Shown here: positions 1 through 5,588 of the stretch, one piece after another | How the letters are laid out: each line of letters begins with the position of its first letter | Position numbering within the stretch: position 1 is the first letter of the stretch | Source: Desulfobacteraceae bacterium | GTDB taxonomy: Bacteria > Desulfobacterota > DSM-4660 > Desulfatiglandales > B25-G16 | Direction: 5' to 3' | Length of the DNA: 5,588 nucleotides | Assembly (NCBI GenBank): GCA_028572035.1 | Contig: JAPVWE010000096.1 | Location: 1 to 5,588, forward strand | Translations under genes and position numbers: made by a program | Notes under the pieces: model-generated | Told to the model about the DNA's origin: nothing | What the model saw: the letters and a program-made list of their open reading frames with translations, nothing else | Databases searched by the model: none

Positions 1-408
1 AGGTATGCTGATACCCTTCGATTCACTTCCAGGGCACACATTAATTTAAGCGGGGAGGAGCAAGATCCTGGAACAGTGGAGATTGGTTACTATGTCAAAG
101 AAAATGACGAGGGAGACGATTTTGTTCTTTATCGGAGTGAAGGACCGGTGTTCGAGGAGGCCTTTCCAGCTGAGGAAGAGGCCGGCGGGTTGGTGCTATG
201 CGAGAGATTGGTGTCGGTGGATTTCAGCTATCATGAAGAAAATGGCGAGGTTCGCGAGAGCTGGGATTCTGCATCAGATGCATTTAAAGATAAGTTACCG
301 AAAATGGTTTCTATTTCACTGGAGTTTGTTAACGACTCCGACCCTGAGGCGCCATTTAGATTCATGACAAGTGTCGCATTTCCAATAGAGCAGGAATATT
401 CATGGTAA
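1..408 (+). CDS. gspJ: GspJ, type II secretion minor pseudopilin, 3' part only
   Basis: The reading frame is open from the first base and ends with TAA at 406-408, giving 135 residues of a gene that starts upstream. The missing part would hold the prepilin leader and the hydrophobic N-terminal helix. The visible part is the globular beta-rich domain. It opens with RYADTLRFTSRA, continues with a strand reading EIGYYV, then VLYRSEG, then the LVSVDFSYHEENGEV segment followed by an ESWD tryptophan motif near fragment residue 88 and KLPKMVSISLEF near residue 98. This order (Y-V strand, L-x-R, V-x-F-x-Y, W, L-P-x-x-V) is typical of GspJ. In the family, GspJ joins GspI and GspK in the tip of the periplasmic pseudopilus. 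Its position directly before gspK fits the usual H-I-J-K order. An internal GTG at 76 is not a real start, because the conserved sequence continues upstream of it. Another minor pseudopilin is possible but much less likely. Confidence 0.88.
   Translation, partial: RYADTLRFTSRAHINLSGEEQDPGTVEIGYYVKENDEGDDFVLYRSEGPVFEEAFPAEEEAGGLVLCERLVSVDFSYHEENGEVRESWDSASDAFKDKLPKMVSISLEFVNDSDPEAPFRFMTSVAFPIEQEYSW
392..395 (+). promoter_or_regulatory. Ribosome binding site of gspK
   Basis: AGGA lies six bases before the ATG at 402, inside the last codons of gspJ. It decides the gspK start in favour of 402. The in-frame TTG at 456 has no such site, and the in-frame ATG at 531 is the first mature residue, so it would leave no leader at all. 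The site plus the 7-base gene overlap suggests translation coupled to gspJ. Confidence 0.6.
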
Positions 409-1478
409 ACCCTGTTAGAAAATATAAACGAGACTTTAGACCCCACTCAAACTTATTGGTTTTTTTACCGCGCTATAAGTGGCGAGGGTTTTTTTCTGAC
501 AGGGTAAAGCTACTTAGGGACAACAGGGGCATGGCCTTGATCCTGACGATTCTGATCATAAGCCTGATTGTGGCTTTGACGCTCCAGTTCAATACATCAA
601 TGCGGTCTAACCTGCACGCGGCTGCAAATCTCCGTGATGGCATCAAACTCGGTTGTATCGCCAGGTCAGGATTTAATGGCGCACTTGCGGTTCTGTATGA
701 AGACGCCTCTTCAGGAAATGTAGATACCCTGCGTGAGACATGGGCACACGCAGGGATCATTTCCGGAAGTTCTGCTTACTTGTTTGATGAGGGCCGGTTT
801 CTCATTGAAATTGCAGACCTTTCGGGAAGAATTCAGATCAATCAACTGGTGGAGCAGAACGGTAATTACAATGATACCCAAAAAGGCCTGCTTATGCGAT
901 TCTTGGGTTCCCCAGAATTCGATCTTGATCCCGAAGAGGTGAAAAATATTGTAGATGCCATAAAAGATTGGATCGACCCAGACAATGACATGACCGATTT
1001 TGGTGCGGAAGATTCCTATTATAGGGCATTGGAGACGCCTTACCCTTGCAAAAATGCGCCCTTTGAATTCCTGGAGGAGCTGCTTCTTGTCAGAGGCGTC
1101 ACCAAGGAGCTCTTTTACGGCACAGAGGAAAGACCTGGGATCTCGCTCTATCTGAGCACTTATGGAGACGGCAAGATCAATATCAACACGGCAGCTCCTT
1201 TGGTATTGAGGGCCCTTTCGGATCAGATAGACGAAGATCTGGCCGAGGATATAGTTGCATACCGTGAGGACGAAGATAATGATCTGTCTGATTCCACATG
1301 GTACAAGAGGGTTCCAGGGATGGGTGATGTGAGCATCCCAGATAGTTTGCTAACCATCTCAAGCAAATATTTTGAGATTACATCAGAAGGTCTCAAGGGA
1401 TCCATGAGTAAGCGGACTAAGGGTGTGGTGGAAAGGAAAGAGGGAAAACTCCAGGTTTTGTCTTGGAAAGTAGAGTAG
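402..1478 (+). CDS. gspK: GspK, type II secretion pseudopilus tip protein
   Basis: A 358-residue protein. A prepilin-peptidase type junction, RDNRG followed by MALILTILIISLIVALTLQF, puts cleavage after Gly43. The fifth mature residue is Leu48, not Glu, as is usual for GspK and unlike other pseudopilins. The periplasmic domain shows DLSGRIQINQL (139-149), DWIDPDND (189-196) followed by GAEDSYY (201-207), then PYPCKNAPFEFLEELLLVRGV, and DGKININTAAP (256-266) leading a helix-hairpin-helix-like region. All are GspK hallmarks. In the family, GspK caps the pseudopilus in complex with GspI and GspJ, and acidic residues of its domain bind calcium. The ATG at 402 overlaps the gspJ stop by 7 bases (ATGGTAA) and has AGGA six bases upstream, which favours this start. 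The resulting 42-residue basic leader is unusually long; GspK leaders are generally short. The gene ends with TAG, four bases before gspL. Confidence 0.93.
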   Translation: MVNPVRKYKRDFRPHSNLLVFLPRYKWRGFFSDRVKLLRDNRGMALILTILIISLIVALTLQFNTSMRSNLHAAANLRDGIKLGCIARSGFNGALAVLYEDASSGNVDTLRETWAHAGIISGSSAYLFDEGRFLIEIADLSGRIQINQLVEQNGNYNDTQKGLLMRFLGSPEFDLDPEEVKNIVDAIKDWIDPDNDMTDFGAEDSYYRALETPYPCKNAPFEFLEELLLVRGVTKELFYGTEERPGISLYLSTYGDGKININTAAPLVLRALSDQIDEDLAEDIVAYREDEDNDLSDSTWYKRVPGMGDVSIPDSLLTISSKYFEITSEGLKGSMSKRTKGVVERKEGKLQVLSWKVE

Positions 1479-1482
1479 AGCT

Positions 1483-2985
1483 ATGGCAGGAAAGACGCTC
1501 GGAATTGACATAGATAGTGATTCAGTTACAGCTGTCCAGGTAGAAGAAGGACTTAGAGGTTACTATGTAACAGGGTGCGAAAGGGTTATGATCGAAGAGG
1601 CAGGGGGTCTGGATGGAGCACTTAAGACGCTGAGCGAGCAAACAGATCTCAAGGCTGATAGGTTTATCAGCTCGATTCCCGGGGAACATGTATCGTATCG
1701 GAATCTCCAGATGCCTTTTACGGACACGAAGAAGATCAGACACACCATAGCCTTTGAACTTGAGACAATGGTTCCTTTTCCAATTGAGGACCTAATAGTT
1801 GATTTCACCATCATTGATCAGTCGGATCAAAGTGAAATCCTTGCTGCCTCGGTAAGGCGAAGATATATCTCTGAATATCTCACCCACCTCCAGAGCCATG
1901 GAATTGATCCGGACATCATGGATGTCAGGGGCGTGCCCATGGTCTTATGGTTGTTAAGGCAGGAGGGAATACCTGACAACGGGCTTCTCTTGGAGATGGG
2001 CCTGAAGATAAACACAATGGTCCTTTATCTCAACAGACGTATAGGCTTGATCAGGACCCTTCCTTTCAGTGATGGTCTTATCGCACAGACCATGTCAAAT
2101 GCACCAACCGGTAACTATGGGGGAACCCGGGCAGCTGAGCACGTTGAATCCTGTCTTTCCATATTTTGTACAGATATTCAAAATACACTCCATACATATG
2201 GATGCCAGAGTAATAGGGAGGTAATGCCAGAAAAGGTCTTTGTCACGGGCAGCGGGAGTCTTTACCCGGATACAGAGAGCCTCCTGGAACGATTTCTTGA
2301 TATTCCGGTTGAAAGGATCAATGTGATAAAGGATAAAAGGGTTCATATGGGCGAAGATGTAGCTTTGCTCTGGAATCCTGGTATAATGGACAGCGCCCTT
2401 GCCGTTGCCCTCCGGGACAATAAGCAGGGCCTGGGTTTTAATTTCAGAAGAGATGAATTTGAGATCAGAAAGCGCTATTTCAGGCTCAAGAAGGAGATTC
2501 AAAAGGCCGCTGTCTTCTTATTGGTCATTCTGTCTCTTTTAACCGCTGACTTAGGTGTGGATTATTATTTCCTGAAAAAACGTTACAGCATGCTGGATAA
2601 ACAGATAACAGGGATTTTCAGGCAAACATTTCCTGATGTAAAAAGGATTGTAGATCCAGTCCACCAGATGAGGGTGAAGATAAATGAGATCAAAAAATCA
2701 GCCCTTTCCCTTCCTGGGATCAGTGGGGACCGGAAGGTCCTTGACCTGTTAAGGGATATTTCCTTTAGGGTTCCTGGGTCTCTGGATGTAAAGGTGACCA
2801 GGATGGTGGTTGATCCGGAGGGAGTGCAGGTCAAGGGAGAAACAGATACATTTAACACCGTGGACATTATTAAGAAAGGACTTGAACCCTCAGAGTACTT
2901 TAGTGCAGTTACCATTAGTTCTGCCAATCTTGACCGATCTGGCAAACGAGTTAAATTTGAAATTAAGTTGCAGAGGGCAAAGTAG
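1483..2985 (+). CDS. gspL: GspL, T2SS inner-membrane platform protein (PilM-like/PilN-like fusion)
   Basis: A 500-residue protein in three parts. Residues 1 to about 325 form a cytoplasmic actin-like (PilM/GspL) domain: LGIDIDSDSVTAVQV (6-20) at the phosphate-1 position, LLLEMG (168-173) at the phosphate-2 position, and VFVTGSGSL (252-260) at the adenosine motif. Also typical is the segment FELETMVPFPIEDLIVDF. Residues about 342-364 are a single membrane helix preceded by a basic stretch. The rest is a periplasmic coiled segment and a small ferredoxin-like PilN-type domain (LLRDISFRVPGSLDVKV, then a G-E-T strand, EYFSAVTISS and VKFEIKLQ). In the family, GspL recruits the GspE motor through its cytoplasmic domain and pairs with GspM in the membrane. 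Gene context between gspK and gspM is canonical. The start ATG follows gspK by four bases, with only a weak AGAG site. The fusion mirrors separate PilM and PilN of type IV pili; the neighbours make a pilus origin unlikely. Confidence 0.9.
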   Translation: MAGKTLGIDIDSDSVTAVQVEEGLRGYYVTGCERVMIEEAGGLDGALKTLSEQTDLKADRFISSIPGEHVSYRNLQMPFTDTKKIRHTIAFELETMVPFPIEDLIVDFTIIDQSDQSEILAASVRRRYISEYLTHLQSHGIDPDIMDVRGVPMVLWLLRQEGIPDNGLLLEMGLKINTMVLYLNRRIGLIRTLPFSDGLIAQTMSNAPTGNYGGTRAAEHVESCLSIFCTDIQNTLHTYGCQSNREVMPEKVFVTGSGSLYPDTESLLERFLDIPVERINVIKDKRVHMGEDVALLWNPGIMDSALAVALRDNKQGLGFNFRRDEFEIRKRYFRLKKEIQKAAVFLLVILSLLTADLGVDYYFLKKRYSMLDKQITGIFRQTFPDVKRIVDPVHQMRVKINEIKKSALSLPGISGDRKVLDLLRDISFRVPGSLDVKVTRMVVDPEGVQVKGETDTFNTVDIIKKGLEPSEYFSAVTISSANLDRSGKRVKFEIKLQRAK

Positions 2986-3018
2986 AGCAATCTCTCCAAC
3001 ACTACTACAAATACGATC

Positions 3019-3537
3019 ATGAAGCTTGCAAGACGTGAAAAATATTTTGTATCGGCTGCGGCACTATTTATAGCAATTTTCTTCCTACTTCAGTTTCTCA
3101 TCGGTCCCTTCTTTGAAAACAGAAGGAGGGTTCAAAGGGGTGTCAGGGCAAAAGAAGAGGGATTAAAAGAGATTGTAGGGCTGAGCTCTGAGTATCATAG
3201 ATATCAGAAGGGTTCTCAAGACATAAAGCAGATCCTTGCCAGGCGAAAGAAGGGATTTACCCTCTTCTCATTTCTTGAAGAGGCAGCAGGTGATGCAAAT
3301 GTCAAGACCCATATCAAGTATATGAAACCCTCCATTTCGGCAACCCCTGGCACTTATAAAGAATCACTGGTTGAGATGAAATTGGAAGCAATTACTCTAC
3401 AACAGTTAATTGGCTACCTTTCTAAAATCGAATCACCGGATAATGTTGTAAGCATAAAACGTATCTCAATTAATGAAAACAAGAAGAAATCTGGCTACTT
3501 AGATGCCGTTTTGCAGGTGTTGACCTTCAGGTCATAG
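3019..3537 (+). CDS. gspM: GspM, T2SS inner-membrane platform protein (PilO-like)
   Basis: A 172-residue protein with a short basic cytoplasmic N-terminus (MKLARREK), one membrane helix at about 10-29, a charged helical or coiled-coil stretch to about 75, and a small periplasmic alpha/beta domain. Recognisable landmarks are the FTLFSFLEEAA helix, the YMKPS turn, the VEMKLEAITLQQLIGYLSKIE strand-helix, and the closing strand LDAVLQVLTF. These match the GspM/PilO layout. In the family, GspM dimerises with GspL through membrane and periplasmic domains and stabilises the platform. The gene sits 33 bases after gspL in the same frame as gspL. The ATG at 3019 is the only standard start near the beginning; the sequence before it is CA/pyrimidine-rich with no Shine-Dalgarno motif. 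Sequence conservation in this family is low, so the call rests on topology, landmarks and position together. Confidence 0.85.
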   Translation: MKLARREKYFVSAAALFIAIFFLLQFLIGPFFENRRRVQRGVRAKEEGLKEIVGLSSEYHRYQKGSQDIKQILARRKKGFTLFSFLEEAAGDANVKTHIKYMKPSISATPGTYKESLVEMKLEAITLQQLIGYLSKIESPDNVVSIKRISINENKKKSGYLDAVLQVLTFRS

Positions 3538-3548
3538 AAGTTGCTGCT

Positions 3549-4445
3549 ATGAGACAGTTCATATCGAAAAACAAAAAATGGTTCGGCTATACAGTTTACT
3601 GTATTATCGTAACAGTTGGCCTTTTGTATTATCGTTTTCCTTCAGACGTCCTGAGGGATTATGTACAGATAAGGGCAAATAACTTAAATACCCCGCTCTT
3701 TCTTTCGATTGAGCGGATGAAACCCTGGCCCCCTTTTGGTCTGAGATTGGGGCAAACCGAGGTTTCACTCAAAGACAAACCTGACATAAAGCTTTTCAGG
3801 GCTGATAGCCTTTTGGTCAGAGCTGAAGTATGGCCATTCTTTAAGGGAAAGGGTAAGTATTGCTTTGAGTGCCTCGCCTATGGAGGTGATCTAAAAGGTT
3901 GTATCAGTTTCAAAGAGAACAGCATAAAAGCCCCGTTTAATACAAAGATTGAATTAAAGAATATTCGAATTGGCAATTATAAGTATCTAAAATATTCTAT
4001 TGGCAGGCATATTGATGGAATTCTTCGGGGAACCGTTTACTACAGCGGAGAGCACAAGAAGCTGATGGATGGCGCCGGGGAGGCCAATCTGACATTGCTG
4101 GACGGTCGGGTTGAACTTGTGTTGCCCATTTTGACTTTAGGGTCCATTGAATTCAATGAGGTTAAGATCGATATGGCTCTCAAGAAACAAAAGATAAACC
4201 TTGTGCGTTTCGAACTAAACGGCCCCAAGTTAAAGGGTACCCTATCAGGAACCATAAGCCTGAAAAGAAGATTTGCGAAAAGCACTCTTGAGCTAAAAGG
4301 AACGATTAAGCCGTTTTCATCATTTTTCAAAAACGCTGAAGGTGTCTCCCGTGCCATGAAGCTTTTCAAACAAAGGCTGAGAAAGGGAGCACTTACCTTT
4401 ATTATCCACGGAACCCTTGGAGAGCCTAAAATCAAGTTTACCTAA
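3549..4445 (+). CDS. gspN: GspN, AsmA-like T2SS protein of deltaproteobacterial type
   Basis: A 298-residue protein with a basic N-terminus, one membrane helix at about 12-28, and then YRFPSDVLRDY, a landmark of the GspN family found in Desulfobacterota-type operons. The rest is predicted mostly beta and periplasmic. It contains PPFGLRLGQTEVSL, IELKNIRIGNY, GILRGTVYYSG, GEANLTLLDGRVEL and GTLSGTISLKRRFAKSTLELKGTIKP. This repeated strand pattern resembles AsmA/bridge-like proteins. It ends with FIIHGTLGEPKIKF, the G-T-x-x-x-P-x-x closing strand common in AsmA-like proteins. The role of GspN in secretion is not settled in the literature I know; it is dispensable or absent in many T2SS. Three cysteines (105, 108, 118) lie in the periplasmic part. 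The start ATG follows gspM by 11 bases, with AGAAG eight bases upstream. A general AsmA-family protein is the alternative, but context supports GspN. Confidence 0.82.
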   Translation: MRQFISKNKKWFGYTVYCIIVTVGLLYYRFPSDVLRDYVQIRANNLNTPLFLSIERMKPWPPFGLRLGQTEVSLKDKPDIKLFRADSLLVRAEVWPFFKGKGKYCFECLAYGGDLKGCISFKENSIKAPFNTKIELKNIRIGNYKYLKYSIGRHIDGILRGTVYYSGEHKKLMDGAGEANLTLLDGRVELVLPILTLGSIEFNEVKIDMALKKQKINLVRFELNGPKLKGTLSGTISLKRRFAKSTLELKGTIKPFSSFFKNAEGVSRAMKLFKQRLRKGALTFIIHGTLGEPKIKFT

Positions 4446-4449
4446 ATTT

Positions 4450-5325
4450 ATGAAAACTATACTAAAGCATTACCAGACCATTTTCAATCTTCTTGCCTTA
4501 GCCGTGATTATCTTTCTTGGCGTGGATCTTTTCTATATGATCATCAGGGTACAGCTCAGGCAGGTTGATACCAAAAAAGTCGTTATGCACCGTGCACCGG
4601 GCTTTGAGCGGGACCATAGTCTGCCTTCGAGGGATTATCAAGCCATCATTGACAGGAATATCTTTGGCTCCATAGGAAGGGAGACTGAAGAGGCAGAGAC
4701 AGAAGAAAGAAAAGAGATTGAGACCCTTCTTGAGCCAACTTCCTTAAAAATCGCCCTCCTCGGTACGGTTGTCGGCGATCAACAAAGCACTCTTGCGGTT
4801 ATCAAGGACAAAGGTAAAAAGAGACAGGATCTTTACAGAGAGGGGGATACTGTTCAAGGGGCTGTCATCAGGAAGATCTTAAGGGGAAAAGTGATCCTCC
4901 GGGTTGGGGGTAAAGATGAAATCCTGACAATAGAGGAAAGCGCTGCATCAAGAAGTGAAAAGGAATATCCAGTATCAAAACCTATCCGGAAAAGGACTAC
5001 GAAAGGGCGTACCATAATGGTAAGCCGCTCAGAGATGCAAGAATCTCTTAAGAACATTCATGAGCTATTATCTCAGGCAAGGATAAGACCTTACTTCAGG
5101 GATGGCAAGGCAGACGGTTTAGCAATTTCTAATATTAAGCCCGGTTCCTTTTTTTCAAAATTAGGATTGAAGAATGGTGACATTGTTCAAGGAATAGATG
5201 GAAGAGATATCAGGAGCCCGGATGATGTGCTTGAGGTTTACGAAAGATTGAAATCAGGATCTCATGTGGAATTACAGATAAAAAGAAGTGGTGAGCAGAA
5301 AACAATAGATTACAGATTCAAGTGA
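4450..5325 (+). CDS. gspC: GspC, T2SS inner-membrane protein linking platform to secretin, with PDZ domain
   Basis: A 291-residue protein from the ATG at 4450. It has a short basic cytoplasmic tail and one membrane helix at about 12-34. A linker leads to the homology region (HR, about 62-162), with IIDRNIFG (66-73), an acidic insert (78-95), LKIALLGTVVGD (99-110), LYREGDTVQGAVIRKI and a VILRVGGKDEILTI end. A basic linker follows, and then a C-terminal PDZ domain (about 195-291) with LAISNIKPGSFFSKLGLKNGDIVQGIDGRDI. In the family, the HR domain contacts the N0 domain of secretin GspD, and the PDZ domain is implicated in substrate or partner recognition. The ATG lies four bases after the gspN stop without a clear ribosome site; translation may be coupled. 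A TTG at 4417 would add 11 residues and overlap gspN by 29 bases, with only GGA as a site. ATG is preferred. Placement of gspC after gspN rather than at the operon start is notable. Confidence 0.92.
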   Translation: MKTILKHYQTIFNLLALAVIIFLGVDLFYMIIRVQLRQVDTKKVVMHRAPGFERDHSLPSRDYQAIIDRNIFGSIGRETEEAETEERKEIETLLEPTSLKIALLGTVVGDQQSTLAVIKDKGKKRQDLYREGDTVQGAVIRKILRGKVILRVGGKDEILTIEESAASRSEKEYPVSKPIRKRTTKGRTIMVSRSEMQESLKNIHELLSQARIRPYFRDGKADGLAISNIKPGSFFSKLGLKNGDIVQGIDGRDIRSPDDVLEVYERLKSGSHVELQIKRSGEQKTIDYRFK

Positions 5326-5332
5326 GAGGCTG

Positions 5333-5588
5333 ATGTATACATCCTATTTTGGCTTTACAGAGAACCCTTTCAATCTAACGCCAGATCCACGATACCTGTT
5401 TCTGAGCCCTTACCACAAGGAGGCCCTCGACCATCTCCTTTACGGAATAAACGAACGAAAGGGATTTATTGCCATTACCGGGGGCATTGGTACGGGCAAG
5501 ACTACCCTCTGCCGGGCCCTCCTTGGTCAGTTAGACGATTCTATAAAGAGTGCCCTGATACTCAATTCATTTATCACAGAGAACGAAC
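5333..5588 (+). CDS. ExeA/GspA-like AAA ATPase, N-terminal part only (cut by window end)
   Basis: The frame opens at ATG 5333, seven bases after the gspC stop, and stays open to the window edge (85 complete codons). The start MYTSYFGFTENPFNLTPDPRYL is followed by a short H-x-E-A-L-x-x-L-L-Y-G-I helix and a Walker A motif GGIGTGKTT (residues 50-58), then LCRALLGQL. This Y-x-x-F-G-x-x-x-x-P-F-x-x-x-P-D-P opening plus P-loop is the signature of ExeA-type secretion ATPases. In Aeromonas, ExeA works with ExeB in assembling the secretin across peptidoglycan, and that model probably applies here by inference. A purine-rich site (AGAGG, 5325-5329) overlaps the gspC stop, only three bases from the ATG. 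Walker B, sensor, membrane and peptidoglycan-binding parts would lie beyond the window. Related ATPases of this opening type also occur in MSHA pilus clusters; the gsp neighbours favour secretion. Confidence 0.87.
   Translation, partial: MYTSYFGFTENPFNLTPDPRYLFLSPYHKEALDHLLYGINERKGFIAITGGIGTGKTTLCRALLGQLDDSIKSALILNSFITENE

Noticed and set aside
83..367. 94-codon + strand frame inside gspJ
   Set aside because: It lies wholly within the gspJ coding region in another frame, and its product has no recognisable family features, while the gspJ frame reads as a clear pseudopilin domain.
453..481. Promoter-like TATAAG at 474-479
   Set aside because: No acceptable -35 element is found at 16-18 bases. 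TTATTG at 453-458 is a poor match with 15-base spacing, and the site sits within a compact operon.
466..497. Possible terminator before the T7 run at 489-495
   Set aside because: The bases before the T run give only about a three-pair stem (CGC with GCG), far too weak for an intrinsic terminator. The tract is inside gspK coding sequence.
2095..3020. Two minus-strand frames of 135 and 145 codons opposite gspL
   Set aside because: They are antisense to conserved GspL coding sequence, and their products show no coherent domain. They are most likely shadows of codon bias in gspL.
4040..4435. 131-codon minus-strand frame opposite gspN
   Set aside because: It is antisense to the AsmA-like region of gspN, with no recognisable protein features and no room for its own promoter in a dense + strand operon.
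4681..4718. Purine-rich tract as a possible repeat or regulatory element
   Set aside because: It encodes the acidic Glu-rich insert of the GspC HR region in frame. It has no repeated unit, so it reflects protein composition.

Overview
The window is part of a type II secretion system (T2SS, general secretion pathway) operon. All genes lie on the + strand and are packed head to tail with almost no intergenic space. The likely source is a Gram-negative bacterium of the Desulfobacterota (former Deltaproteobacteria) type. The reasons are a GspL built as a PilM-like plus PilN-like fusion, a PilO-like GspM, an AsmA-like GspN of the deltaproteobacterial type, and gspC placed late in the operon next to an ExeA-type ATPase. 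This assignment is inferred from protein character and gene order; no database search was run.

Layout: 1-408, 3' end of gspJ (minor pseudopilin). 402-1478, gspK (pseudopilin tip, overlapping gspJ by 7 bases). 1483-2985, gspL (inner-membrane platform, cytoplasmic actin-like domain). 3019-3537, gspM (inner-membrane platform partner of GspL). 3549-4445, gspN (single-pass, AsmA-like periplasmic protein). 4450-5325, gspC (membrane anchor, HR domain and PDZ domain linking platform to secretin). 5333 to the window edge, N-terminal part of an ExeA/GspA-like AAA ATPase with an intact Walker A motif.

How they work together: GspJ and GspK belong to the pseudopilus tip that pushes substrates through the outer-membrane secretin. 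GspL and GspM form the inner-membrane platform that couples the cytoplasmic GspE motor to pseudopilus assembly. GspC bridges the platform to secretin GspD. The ExeA-like ATPase resembles the protein that helps place or assemble the secretin across peptidoglycan. The major pseudopilin, motor, polytopic platform and secretin genes (gspG, E, F, D) are not in the window and are expected nearby.

No promoter, terminator, RNA gene, mobile element or CRISPR array was seen. No stretch over 300 bases lacks a gene; the largest gap is 33 bases, between gspL and gspM. I found no new system. The points most worth a second look are the 42-residue basic leader of GspK, with two T7 tracts in its coding DNA, and the late gspC-exeA arrangement.
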